A stretch of 64,000 nt of DNA from JAGXTF01 sp044224315 (GTDB taxonomy: Bacteria; Bacteroidota; Bacteroidia; NS11-12g; UBA955). The notes beneath the pieces were generated by a model. The model had not been told where the DNA came from. It searched no databases and worked only from the letters and a program-made list of their open reading frames with translations. Positions 52,256 to 61,326 of the stretch are shown here, piece after piece; the stretch's first letter is position 1; the number at the start of each line of letters is the position of its first letter. The position numbers were made by a program, and so were the translations under genes. Where the stretch lies: the NCBI GenBank assembly GCA_044224315.1, contig JBGAKR010000003.1, positions 124,001 to 188,000 on the forward strand, in the 5' to 3' direction.

Positions 52256-53659
52256 TTATAATTCTACACTACCCAACATTTCGGCGATGGTTACCTTTTT
52301 ATAGCCCGCATTCAACAATCGGCTTTTCCAGGCCCCTAGCGCGTTTTCGTTGCCATGTACCAAAAATATTTCTTTCACCCGTTCTTTATTCTGGCAGCTT
52401 AAATATTGCAGCATTTCATTGTAATCGGCATGGGCACTAAAATCTTCCATTACTTCAACACGGGCATTCACCTGATAATCAGAACCAAATATGCGCACTC
52501 CGGGATCTCCCCGACGCAGCTTGCCTGCCAGACTGTCTGGCGTTGCATATCCCACAATCAAAATGGTATTATTGGCATCCTCAATATTGTTGGCAATATG
52601 GTGTTTTATGCGCCCGGCCTCGGCCATTCCGCTGGCTGAAATAATAATGCTTGGCTCAGTCTCCTCATTTATAGCCTTGCTGTCTTCAACCTTGCTAATG
52701 TACTGCAAACCCGGAAAATCAAATGGATTTCCGTCGCGGGTGATGTATTCCAGAATTTCAGGATTGAACTCTTCCCGATGGGTATTCATGATTTCAGTTG
52801 CCTGTGTGCTCAAAGGACTGTCTACATAAACCTTAATAAAGGGCAGTTTTTTATCGTGCATCAGTTTATCAAGCAGGTACACAATTTCCTGGGTTCGGCC
52901 TACCGAAAAAGCAGGAATTATTATTTTACCCCGATTGCGCACACAGGTGCGTTGAACAATTTCCAACAATCGGGCAGAAGAATCGCTGGCTGTGGGGTGC
53001 AAACGGTCGCCATAGGTGCTTTCGCAAATGATATAATCGGCCTGCGGAAATGCATCCGGCCCTTCCAGTATATCATCTCCAGGACGACCGATATCGCCCG
53101 AAAAAGTGAGATGAACCGGCAATCCGTTTTTACGCAGAAGGGTAAGATTAATAGACGTACTACCTAAAATATGGGCATTTTGGGTGAGTAATACCTTGGT
53201 GGTTTTGCCTACCAAAAATTCAACTTCATTTCGCACAGTCTCAATTTGCCGCATTACCTGGTCAACGTCCTCAATAGTGTACAGTGCTTCAAGCGGTTCC
53301 TGCTTTTTCTCAGCCCTGCGGCGGTTTATGCGTTCCAAATCCATTTCCTGAATGTGGGCACTATCTGCCAGCATCAACCGGGCCAGATCGTGTGTGGCTG
53401 AGTTGCAATAAATGGGACCGCTAAAACCTTCGCGCACAAGCTTGGGCAATAGTCCTATATGGTCGATATGGGCATGCGATAGTATTACGTAATCGATTGA
53501 TTTAGAATCGAAATGAAAGTGACGGTTGAGGAAATTGCCTTCCTCGCCTTCGCCCTGAAACATGCCGCAATCCAGGAGTATATTTTCATCGTTATCGGTG
53601 GTTACCAAATGCTTGCTGCCCGTTACCCGGCCAGCGGCTCCATAAAACGTTATTTTCAT
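52256..53659 (-). CDS. Metallo-beta-lactamase/beta-CASP RNase
   Basis: 467 residues. The MBL metal motifs are SHAHIDHIG (HxHxDH) and FSGDIG; the beta-CASP region includes CESTYGDR (motif A), PAFSVGRTQE, ISASGMAEAGRIKHH (motif B) and AHADYNEM plus VHGNENALG (motif C and RMMBL domain). This is the YSH1/CPSF73-like family of RNA nucleases found in bacteria. It is cytoplasmic. Its 5' region is divergent from the TPR gene (53723) with 63 bp between starts. Confidence 0.9.
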   Translation of the reverse strand: MKITFYGAAGRVTGSKHLVTTDNDENILLDCGMFQGEGEEGNFLNRHFHFDSKSIDYVILSHAHIDHIGLLPKLVREGFSGPIYCNSATHDLARLMLADSAHIQEMDLERINRRRAEKKQEPLEALYTIEDVDQVMRQIETVRNEVEFLVGKTTKVLLTQNAHILGSTSINLTLLRKNGLPVHLTFSGDIGRPGDDILEGPDAFPQADYIICESTYGDRLHPTASDSSARLLEIVQRTCVRNRGKIIIPAFSVGRTQEIVYLLDKLMHDKKLPFIKVYVDSPLSTQATEIMNTHREEFNPEILEYITRDGNPFDFPGLQYISKVEDSKAINEETEPSIIISASGMAEAGRIKHHIANNIEDANNTILIVGYATPDSLAGKLRRGDPGVRIFGSDYQVNARVEVMEDFSAHADYNEMLQYLSCQNKERVKEIFLVHGNENALGAWKSRLLNAGYKKVTIAEMLGSVEL

Positions 53660-53722
53660 AGTGTTAAGATCTTTTTAGTGCTTGGTTTTAGTTTCGGTCA
53701 AAGATTTGCAAATATTCCTTTA

Positions 53723-54781
53723 ATGGTACTAAAAATTGCAAAACGATACTTATTAATTATACTTTTTTTGTGCACCGCCACAGCAGGTAAGGCACAATCG
53801 GTAGAAGAGCTGGTGCAAAAAGGGCTTGAGATGGATAGCCTTAAGCGCTATTACCAGGCCATTGCACTTTTTTCTAAAGCCATAGAGGCCGATCCAACCC
53901 AGGGGGTTATTTTTTATAACCGGGGCAATGCATATATGAATGCGCGCCAATACAGCATGGCCCTGGTAGATTTTAATAAAGCCATTTTACTGGATACCTC
54001 CCTTACCGAAGCATATTACAACCGCCACCTGGCCAATCGCTATACCGGCAATTACCAGTTTGCCATGGCCGATATTACCGAATATTTAAAACGGGTACCG
54101 GGTGATTGGGATGCCTTGGATAACCGGGCAGATCTGGCCACAGAAATGAAGGATTATTCCCTTGCCATTGCAGATTTAAACCTCATGCTGCAGCAGGATA
54201 AAACCAATACCGCATTATGGACCCGACTCTCCGAAATCTATGTGTTAAATAAACAGTTTACCCAAGCCCGCGATATTTTTAATCAATTGTTGCAAAAAAA
54301 TCCCGAAAATTCTACACTATATCTGGGACGTGCCTATGTACTATACTATATGGGCGATTATAATGCCAGTGTGAGTGATATTAATTTATTTATGCTCTCG
54401 GTACCCGATAATGCAGATGCTTTAAAATTAAAAGCCGATAATTATTTTTATCTCAACAAATTTGAGGATGCATCAGCTATTTACCAGAATTTATTGGCTG
54501 CCGACTCAGCAAATGCAAGTCTTTTAGCCGATTATGGCCATTGTTTATTGCAATTAAAAAATTACGAAAAAGCCGAATCTGTTTTAACCAAATCTATTTT
54601 GCAAAAAGCAGATAATCCGGCATATGCATACCTTGGCAGGGGAATTGCAAGATTAAACCTGGGAAAAGGGGATGAGGCTTGCAGCGATTGGGTAAAAAGT
54701 AAGATGCTGGGCGAAAGCAGGGCAGGAGAATATTTACAAAAAAATTGCAAGACACAAGAAATTCCACAAATTCCACGTTAA
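53723..54781 (+). CDS. Secreted tetratricopeptide-repeat protein
   Basis: 352 residues from ATG 53723, which starts the signal peptide MVLKIAKRYLLIILFL; the frame is open much further left but would run antisense through the nuclease gene. About eight TPR units follow (for example YYQAIALFSKAIEADPTQ, QYSMALVDFNKAILLDTS, DYSLAIADLNLMLQQDK). They form a superhelix for protein binding in the periplasm or at the surface. It lies 20 bp upstream of the lytic-transglycosylase gene. Confidence 0.85.
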   Translation: MVLKIAKRYLLIILFLCTATAGKAQSVEELVQKGLEMDSLKRYYQAIALFSKAIEADPTQGVIFYNRGNAYMNARQYSMALVDFNKAILLDTSLTEAYYNRHLANRYTGNYQFAMADITEYLKRVPGDWDALDNRADLATEMKDYSLAIADLNLMLQQDKTNTALWTRLSEIYVLNKQFTQARDIFNQLLQKNPENSTLYLGRAYVLYYMGDYNASVSDINLFMLSVPDNADALKLKADNYFYLNKFEDASAIYQNLLAADSANASLLADYGHCLLQLKNYEKAESVLTKSILQKADNPAYAYLGRGIARLNLGKGDEACSDWVKSKMLGESRAGEYLQKNCKTQEIPQIPR

Positions 54782-54801
54782 TAACTATAATCGCATAAAA
54801 T

Positions 54802-55791
54802 ATGAGTGTGTTAATGAGAACATTGGTGTTGCTGGGTATCGTAGCCCTCAACTTCAGTGCGGTGAACCTGAAAACTCACGAAGACATAAAACCCGGGAAT
54901 AACAACCCCGGCAATGGGATTACCCAAAATACAGCCAAAGAGAGTACCAATGGCATTGCCTGGCTTTCTGTGCCTAATGTGGTGAACGAGGGCTGGGATA
55001 CCATGCCCGAAATTATTTTTTGGCGCAGGATTGTTTCATTACCTAAAGATAGTTCGGTTGCAAACGTCTATGCTTCCCGCAAACTGCTGAAAAACTTTTC
55101 ACGCAGCTTTATCGATAGCCTTGAGGTTGCAGGCAAACTGGAGGTGCTGCGCAACGAACTGGCGCTGGAGTATAAAATTCCGGCTGGTCAGCGTATTATG
55201 TTTACCTCGGGCCGCAAATGGTTTTACAATTTTGCCAATGTACAGGATAAAATCGGCCGCGGCATGCAGGTTTTCGATAGCCTTGGGGTAGATCCGTTTT
55301 ATGCCCAAACTGTATTGTTGATAGAGAGCCCCGGAAGCAACAAACAAAAATCCATTGCCGGCGCCTATGGCCATTTTCAAATCATGCCTTTTAATGCCCG
55401 CAAGTATGGATTACGTATAGATAATTATGTAGATGAACGCGAAAATTTTGACCGCAGCGCCTATGTAAGTGCCATGCTGTTTAAAGAAACTTTTATTCCT
55501 TTGGCCAAACGCTGGTGCAACGAGCTGGGCTTTAATGCCGATGAAAATGCACTGTGGTTTAAATTATTGGTAATGCATTGCTATAACGCCGGCCCTTATG
55601 GGGTTAAAAGCGCCATGCAACAAGTGCCTAATTATTATCAGGGCAATAAACTCATTCACCGCCTGTGGCATACCACTGCCAAATATTTTCCAAGCGAAGC
55701 CCAAAACTATTCGCAGTTAGCCGTGGCATGCTACCTGGAGTTTGAGAAACAACTGGCCGATGCCAATATTAAAAATACGCTGAATCATTAA
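54802..55791 (+). CDS. Lytic transglycosylase (SLT-domain) protein
   Basis: 329 residues. A short hydrophobic N-terminus (signal or anchor), a linker, and a soluble lytic transglycosylase domain: catalytic Glu in LLIESPGSN, then SIAGAYGHFQIMPFNARKYGL and MHCYNAGPYGVKSA. It cleaves peptidoglycan glycan strands with 1,6-anhydro product formation. Its stop overlaps the glycosyltransferase gene by 4 bp, tail to tail. ATG start. Confidence 0.85.
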   Translation: MSVLMRTLVLLGIVALNFSAVNLKTHEDIKPGNNNPGNGITQNTAKESTNGIAWLSVPNVVNEGWDTMPEIIFWRRIVSLPKDSSVANVYASRKLLKNFSRSFIDSLEVAGKLEVLRNELALEYKIPAGQRIMFTSGRKWFYNFANVQDKIGRGMQVFDSLGVDPFYAQTVLLIESPGSNKQKSIAGAYGHFQIMPFNARKYGLRIDNYVDERENFDRSAYVSAMLFKETFIPLAKRWCNELGFNADENALWFKLLVMHCYNAGPYGVKSAMQQVPNYYQGNKLIHRLWHTTAKYFPSEAQNYSQLAVACYLEFEKQLADANIKNTLNH

Positions 55792-56546
55792 ATCGATTTG
55801 AAGCTTTTATTCAGGTAGTTCCATTTACCCAAGCCCCATTTTTGTAAACGGTATTGCATACTTACCCGCAATACACCCAATCCGTATTTTACACTGCGCG
55901 AAAAATTAATGCTGCTTGCCTCGTCAAAGTATTTAGTAGGGCAGGTGATTTCACAAATCTCAAAATCATGCATAAAAATCTGGGCTATTACCTCATTGTC
56001 AAAGACAAAATCATCGGAGTTTAATTCATACGGAATTTGTTGCAAAACATGAGCCGAATACGCACGATAGCCTGTATGATATTCACTCAGTTTTTCATTC
56101 AGCAACAGATTTTCAAATGCCGTAAGCATGCGATTAAATATGTACTTATATAAAGGCATCCCTCCTTTACGCGATCCTTTTCCAAGAATGCGACTTCCAA
56201 AAACCACCGGATAAACACCTTCGGCAATTACACCCACCATGCTGCGCAGTAGGCGAGGGGTGTATTGATAATCCGGATGTAGCATTACAATTATGTCGGC
56301 TTTCAAATCAAGGGCTTTGGTGTAGCAGGTTTTTTGATTGCCCCCATACCCTTTATTTTTTTCATGCCTTATTATATGTTCAATGCCCAATGCTTTAGCC
56401 ACCGCCGAAGTATCATCACTGGATGCATCATCCACCAGGATGACTTCATCTACCAAATCCCTTGGAATTTCATGGTATGTTTGCTCTAAGGTTTTGCCTG
56501 CATTGTAGGCTGGCAGCACAACTACCACTTTTTTTCCGGAAATCAT
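55788..56546 (-). CDS. Family 2 glycosyltransferase (DPM1/polyprenyl-type)
   Basis: 252 residues. GT-A fold: VVVVLPAYNAGKTLEQ, VDDASSDDTSAVA, HEKNKGYGGNQ and the metal/donor motif VMLHPDYQY, then GSRILGKGSRKGG. Short length and no C-terminal transmembrane helices suggest a dolichol-phosphate-mannose-like soluble or peripherally bound enzyme. Acceptor unknown. ATG start. Confidence 0.88.
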   Translation of the reverse strand: MISGKKVVVVLPAYNAGKTLEQTYHEIPRDLVDEVILVDDASSDDTSAVAKALGIEHIIRHEKNKGYGGNQKTCYTKALDLKADIIVMLHPDYQYTPRLLRSMVGVIAEGVYPVVFGSRILGKGSRKGGMPLYKYIFNRMLTAFENLLLNEKLSEYHTGYRAYSAHVLQQIPYELNSDDFVFDNEVIAQIFMHDFEICEITCPTKYFDEASSINFSRSVKYGLGVLRVSMQYRLQKWGLGKWNYLNKSFKSI

Positions 56547-56728
56547 GGCTGCAAAAATGCCATTTAAACTCCACGTATATTCGATTTGACTACTTTATTT
56601 TTCGTTTAAATCTTTTCTAAATACAAATTTTATATAATAGTATATCAATAATATGAAACTTTAATTTAGAACGATTTTAAATTGAATTTTGTGTGAACAA
56701 AAAGTTTTTAGCGCCCCCCACCTCACTC

Positions 56729-56736
56729 TATATTTG
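56729..56736 (+). promoter_or_regulatory. -7 box of the act operon
   Basis: TATATTTG, a full TAnnTTTG match, 30 bp before the actA ATG. The -33 region at spacing 19-21 reads TTTTTA instead of TTG, so the element is incomplete. Confidence 0.55.
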
Positions 56737-56765
56737 CAGCGCTAAAAAAAGCCTTCCATTTAATT

Positions 56766-58124
56766 ATGATAAGACACTTTAGGTCCCTGGTACTCGCGGT
56801 AATTTTTACCATCTCAGTGAGTGCCTACGCCGAGGAGAAACCCGCTGCCACTGCAGAAAAACCTGCCGCCGCAGCCGAATCGAAGTTTGACGCCGCAGCC
56901 GGAAAAAAACTATTTGAAGCCAATAACTGCGGAAGCTGTCACGCCTTAGACAAGAAAGTAGTAGGACCTGCCCTGCGCGGTGTTACCGAACGCCGTTCTA
57001 CCGAATGGTTGGTTAAATGGATTCGCAACAACGAAGAATTGCGCAAAAGCGGCGACGCCGATGCGATTGCCTTGTTTAAAGAAAACGGCGGCGCTGCCAT
57101 GAACGTTTTCCTAAACCTTTCTGAAGGCGATGTAAAAAACATCCTGGAGTATATCAAAACTGCTCCTAAACCTGTTGCCCCCAAACCGCCTGTGGTGGAT
57201 GGACCAACTCAACCTCCTTCTTCAGGCAATGGTACCTATGTAATTTTCACCTTAATCGGTGTTTTCATCATCGTACTAATTATCCTGAATAAAGTTCGCA
57301 GCACTCTGCGCAAACTGGCCGCTGAACGCATGCCCGAAGATTTCCCATTCGAAGGCGTTCGCGAGCCTTGGTACCGCCGCATTCTGCCTGGTGCTTTAAA
57401 AGCCATGAACCCTGTGGTACTTACCTTGTTTACCGCTGCAATTGTCGGCATCATCGGTTTCGTTTGGTTCTATAAATGGGCCATGACCGAAGTGGGTGTG
57501 CAAAAAGGTTATGCCCCTACTCAACCTATTGCTTACAGCCACAAACTGCACGCCGGCGATTTGAAAATCGATTGCAAATACTGCCACGTGGGTGTTGAAA
57601 CCAGCAAATCTGCTACGATCCCTTCCTTAAATATATGTATGAACTGCCACAAAGGGGTTCAAAAACGTTCTGAAGGCCAGGAAGGCATTGATATTTCTCC
57701 CGAAATTGCAAAAATCTACGCCGCATTGGATTACCATCCCGAAAAAACCGGCGCCGAACAATGGGGCAATAACCCCCGCCCTGTGCAATGGATACGCATC
57801 CACAACTTGCCCGATCATGCATATTTCAACCACAGCCAGCACGTAAAAGTGGGTAAACTTGCCTGCCAAACCTGCCACGGCCCAATCGAAAAAATGGAAG
57901 TGGTACAGCAGTGGAGCACCCTGCAAATGGGCTGGTGTATTGACTGTCACCGCAATACTGGTATTGATGTAGCCAATAACAACTACTACAAAGCCTTGCA
58001 CGAAAAGGCCAAAGCAGATATGGCTAAAAACAAATCTGAAAGTAAATATTTTGGCCCCGATGGTAAAGTAAAAGTTACTGTAGCCATGAACGGTGGTCTT
58101 GAGTGTTCCAAATGTCACTATTAA
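56766..58124 (+). CDS. actA: Alternative Complex III subunit ActA, multiheme cytochrome c with N-terminal monoheme domain
   Basis: 452 residues. A signal peptide and a short Ala/Pro/Glu linker lead to a class I cytochrome c domain (CGSCH, C55; Met ligand in AAMNVFL) at residues 40-130. A Pro-rich linker follows, then two transmembrane helices (157-176 and 218-237), and an extracytoplasmic part with five c-type hemes: CKYCH (C270), CMNCH (C291), CQTCH (C367), CIDCH (C391) and CSKCH (C447). The pentaheme part is the typical ActA of the quinol:electron-acceptor oxidoreductase; the extra monoheme domain is a fusion seen in some Bacteroidota. First gene of the operon. Confidence 0.93.
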   Translation: MIRHFRSLVLAVIFTISVSAYAEEKPAATAEKPAAAAESKFDAAAGKKLFEANNCGSCHALDKKVVGPALRGVTERRSTEWLVKWIRNNEELRKSGDADAIALFKENGGAAMNVFLNLSEGDVKNILEYIKTAPKPVAPKPPVVDGPTQPPSSGNGTYVIFTLIGVFIIVLIILNKVRSTLRKLAAERMPEDFPFEGVREPWYRRILPGALKAMNPVVLTLFTAAIVGIIGFVWFYKWAMTEVGVQKGYAPTQPIAYSHKLHAGDLKIDCKYCHVGVETSKSATIPSLNICMNCHKGVQKRSEGQEGIDISPEIAKIYAALDYHPEKTGAEQWGNNPRPVQWIRIHNLPDHAYFNHSQHVKVGKLACQTCHGPIEKMEVVQQWSTLQMGWCIDCHRNTGIDVANNNYYKALHEKAKADMAKNKSESKYFGPDGKVKVTVAMNGGLECSKCHY

Positions 58125-58148
58125 TCTCTAATTGCTGAAAGAACTAAC

Positions 58149-61100
58149 ATGTCCAACAACATAAAGTACTGGAAAGGTGAAGAAGAGCTGGTAAGGGATC
58201 CCAAATTCCTGGCCACTCAGAAAAACGAATTCTCAGAAGCCCTTCCTTTAGATGAGGTGCTGTCTGAAGACGGATTCGAACTGAACTCCAATCGCCGTGA
58301 TTTTCTGAAATTTTTCGGATTCAGTGTTACCGCTGTAGCACTGGCGGCCTGTTTCCAAACCAAAGTGCGCCACGCGGTGCCTTACCTGGTTAAACCCGAT
58401 GATGTAACCCCCGGTGTTGCCAACTATTACTCTTCTACCTGCGGATCCTGCGCTGCCGGATGTGGTATTGAAGTAAAAGTGCGCGAAGGACGCCCCATTA
58501 AAGTAGACGGAAGCCCACGTTCACCCATCTCTAAAGGTGGTCTGTGCGCAGCAGGTCAAGCCGGTATCCTCTCTTTATATGATACCGAACGCCTGGCCAA
58601 CCCACTGAAAGGTGGAGCTGAAGTTACCGACTGGGCCAAACTCGACGAAGAAATTATGGGTATGCTCAATGGTGTTGATAAAGCAGGTCAGAAAATTTTA
58701 ATTTTCTCTAACTCTATCAATAGCCCCGGCACCCTGAAAGCCATTGCCGATTTCAAAACCAAATTCACTACTACCGAGCATGTAATGTACGACGCTGTTT
58801 CATACAGTGGTATAATTATGGCCAATGAGAAAGATTTCAGCACTGCTGCTATTCCTTCTTATAATTTCGAAAATGCAGAAGTGATTGTAAGTTTCGGCGC
58901 CGATTTCCTCGGTACCTGGATTTCTCCTGTAGAATATACCAAAGCTTACAGCACCAACCGTATTCCTACTCCGGATAAGAAAATGTCGTTGCACATTCAG
59001 TTCGAAAGCAACCTCAGCATTACCGGTACCAATGCCGATTACCGTTTCCCCATGAAGGCTTCTAAAGAAGCACTTTATGTGGCTTCATTGTATAATTACA
59101 TTGCTGCAAAATCGGGTTCTAAACAAATTCCGGTAGCCAATATGGGCGAACTTGCGGGTAACTCTATCCAAAAAGCCGGTGAAGCCCTGCTTGCTGCCAA
59201 AGGTAAAAGCCTGGTAGTAAGTGGTTCTAATGATGCCAATGTGCAATGCCTGGTAAATGGCATCAATATGTTGCTCGAAAACTATGGCAAAACGGTTGAC
59301 ATCAACAACCATAGCAAACAGTACCTGGGCAATGATAAAATGGTGGCCGATGCACTCAATGATTTGAATGCCGGCAAATACGGTGCGGTTATTTTCTACA
59401 ATACCAACCCTGTTTACAACGGCAACAAAGAAGCTTGGGAAAATGGCATTAAGAAAGCCAAAGTGAGCATTTCTTTTGCCCAAACCAAAGACGAAACTGC
59501 CAGCCTCTGCAACTATGTTTGCCCCGATCACCACTACCTGGAAAGCTGGGGCGATGCAGAACCTAAAATGGGTCTGTACCAGTTTACCCAACCCACCATT
59601 AGTAATGTATTCAATACCCGTCAGGCACAACTTTCTCTGTTGGCTTGGTCTGGTATGATGCCTAAAATGGAAGTGGATCCCCTGGCTAACAAAGGTGTAT
59701 TAACCCAAAAATTCAAAACCGACGCATACTACGCCTATATCAAAGCCAACTGGGCTGAGAAATTGGGTGGAAATGCCGATACTGCGTTCAACAAAGTACT
59801 GCACGATGGTGTTTACATGGTTGAAACCAAATCGGATAAAGTAGCCTCTTATGCCGGTGATGTTACAGCCCTTGCCGATGCAGTTACCGCTGCAGGCAAA
59901 AGCAATGGCATCGACCTGGTTCTTTACGAATCAGTAGGAGTGGGCGATGGTACCCATGGCAATAACCCATGGTTGCACGAGTTGCCCGATCCGGTAAGCA
60001 AAGTATGCTGGGATAACTATGTATCTGTGCCTAAATCTCTGGCTGCTACCCTGGGCCTGAAAGAACGCGATACTGTAAATGTAAGCGCCGGTAAATACAA
60101 CCTTACCAATGTTCCTGTAATCATTCAACCTGGTCAGGCAAACGGCACCGCCGCCCTTTCTCTGGGTTATGGCCGCACCGCAGCCGGTAAAGTTGGAGGT
60201 AGTAAAGAAAAAGGTTTCGATACCATTGGTTTCAATGCCTATCCCTTTGTTACCATGTCGGGCAACACCCGTAACTACACCATTTCTGATGTAAAAATCA
60301 CCAAAGGTGAAGAAACTTACCACCTTGCACAAACCCAAACCCACCATAGCATAGAGGGTAGGGACCTGGTGCGTGAAGCTACCTACAGCGCCTGGCAGAA
60401 AAACAAAAATGCCGGCAACGACAAAGCTAAAACCGAAGTATTTACCATTTGGGAAAAACGCGAATACCTGAAGGATGGTTCTCCAAACCACCGTTGGGCT
60501 ATGGCCATCGACCTGAATGCATGTACTGGTTGCTCGGCCTGTGTAGTAAGCTGCTCTATTGAAAATAACGTGCCCGTAGTAGGCCGCGAAGAGATTCGCC
60601 TGCGCCGCGAAATGCACTGGATTCGCATAGACCGCTACTATTCTTTCGCCAATAGCGATAAATCTGTGGATGGTAACTTCATTACCCGCGAAAAAGAGAT
60701 ACACAATGCCGATGAAAAACAAGGCGCAAACGGACAATACGCACATTGGGAAAATGTGAAAGTGGTTCATCAGCCTATGTTGTGTCAGCATTGCTCTCAA
60801 GCTCCCTGTGAGTCTGTTTGCCCCGTATTGGCAACCACCCACAGCAGCGAGGGTCTGAACCAAATGACATACAACCGTTGCATCGGAACCAAATATTGCG
60901 GAAATAACTGCCCTTACAAAGTGCGCCGCTTTAACTGGTACCGTTATAACGACAATGATAAGTTTGACTTCCACTTCAACAACCCATTGGGTAAAATGGT
61001 CATCAACCCCGATGTTACCGTTCGTACCCGTGGTGTGATGGAAAAATGCTCATTCTGCGTACAACGAATTCAGGAGGGCAAACTGAAAGCCAAACGCGAA

Positions 61101-61307
61101 GGAAAATCTCTGGCAGATGTAACCGTAGAAACCGCCTGCCAGCGTGCTTGTCCAGCCAATGCAATCGTATTCGGAGACCTTCACAACCCCGATAGCGAAA
61201 TCAGCAAATTGTACAAGAATGAACGTGGTTTCCGTGTATTGGAAGAGCTAAACGTACAGTCTTCCATTACTTACCTGACTAAGATACGTAACACTGAAAC
61301 CGTTTAA
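58149..61307 (+). CDS. actB: Alternative Complex III subunit ActB, iron-sulfur/molybdopterin-like subunit
   Basis: 1052 residues. The N-terminus has the extended Tat-type region of ActB proteins: IKYWKGEEELVRDP, then SNRRDFLKFFGFSV with the twin Arg about 50 residues in. Residues ~80-700 form a molybdopterin-oxidoreductase-like fold beginning with a CGSCAAGCGIEV cluster region; in ActB this carries iron-sulfur but no Mo. The C-terminal part has ferredoxin motifs CTGCSACVVSC, CQHCSQAPCESVCPV, CIGTKYCGNNCPY and CSFCVQR...ACQRACPA. It lies 24 bp downstream of actA and passes electrons on to ActA. The large antisense frame here (59931-60974) is not a gene. Confidence 0.93.
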   Translation: MSNNIKYWKGEEELVRDPKFLATQKNEFSEALPLDEVLSEDGFELNSNRRDFLKFFGFSVTAVALAACFQTKVRHAVPYLVKPDDVTPGVANYYSSTCGSCAAGCGIEVKVREGRPIKVDGSPRSPISKGGLCAAGQAGILSLYDTERLANPLKGGAEVTDWAKLDEEIMGMLNGVDKAGQKILIFSNSINSPGTLKAIADFKTKFTTTEHVMYDAVSYSGIIMANEKDFSTAAIPSYNFENAEVIVSFGADFLGTWISPVEYTKAYSTNRIPTPDKKMSLHIQFESNLSITGTNADYRFPMKASKEALYVASLYNYIAAKSGSKQIPVANMGELAGNSIQKAGEALLAAKGKSLVVSGSNDANVQCLVNGINMLLENYGKTVDINNHSKQYLGNDKMVADALNDLNAGKYGAVIFYNTNPVYNGNKEAWENGIKKAKVSISFAQTKDETASLCNYVCPDHHYLESWGDAEPKMGLYQFTQPTISNVFNTRQAQLSLLAWSGMMPKMEVDPLANKGVLTQKFKTDAYYAYIKANWAEKLGGNADTAFNKVLHDGVYMVETKSDKVASYAGDVTALADAVTAAGKSNGIDLVLYESVGVGDGTHGNNPWLHELPDPVSKVCWDNYVSVPKSLAATLGLKERDTVNVSAGKYNLTNVPVIIQPGQANGTAALSLGYGRTAAGKVGGSKEKGFDTIGFNAYPFVTMSGNTRNYTISDVKITKGEETYHLAQTQTHHSIEGRDLVREATYSAWQKNKNAGNDKAKTEVFTIWEKREYLKDGSPNHRWAMAIDLNACTGCSACVVSCSIENNVPVVGREEIRLRREMHWIRIDRYYSFANSDKSVDGNFITREKEIHNADEKQGANGQYAHWENVKVVHQPMLCQHCSQAPCESVCPVLATTHSSEGLNQMTYNRCIGTKYCGNNCPYKVRRFNWYRYNDNDKFDFHFNNPLGKMVINPDVTVRTRGVMEKCSFCVQRIQEGKLKAKREGKSLADVTVETACQRACPANAIVFGDLHNPDSEISKLYKNERGFRVLEELNVQSSITYLTKIRNTETV

Positions 61308-61326
61308 AACCCAATATAGATAACTG

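Noticed and set aside
53513..53722. N-terminal extension of the TPR gene
   Set aside because: It is antisense to the beginning of the beta-CASP RNase gene. The ATG at 53723 begins a good signal peptide.
59931..60974. 347-codon antisense frame within actB
   Set aside because: It lies wholly opposite a conserved, well-supported gene. Its composition reflects the C-rich codons of actB; no start context or motif.
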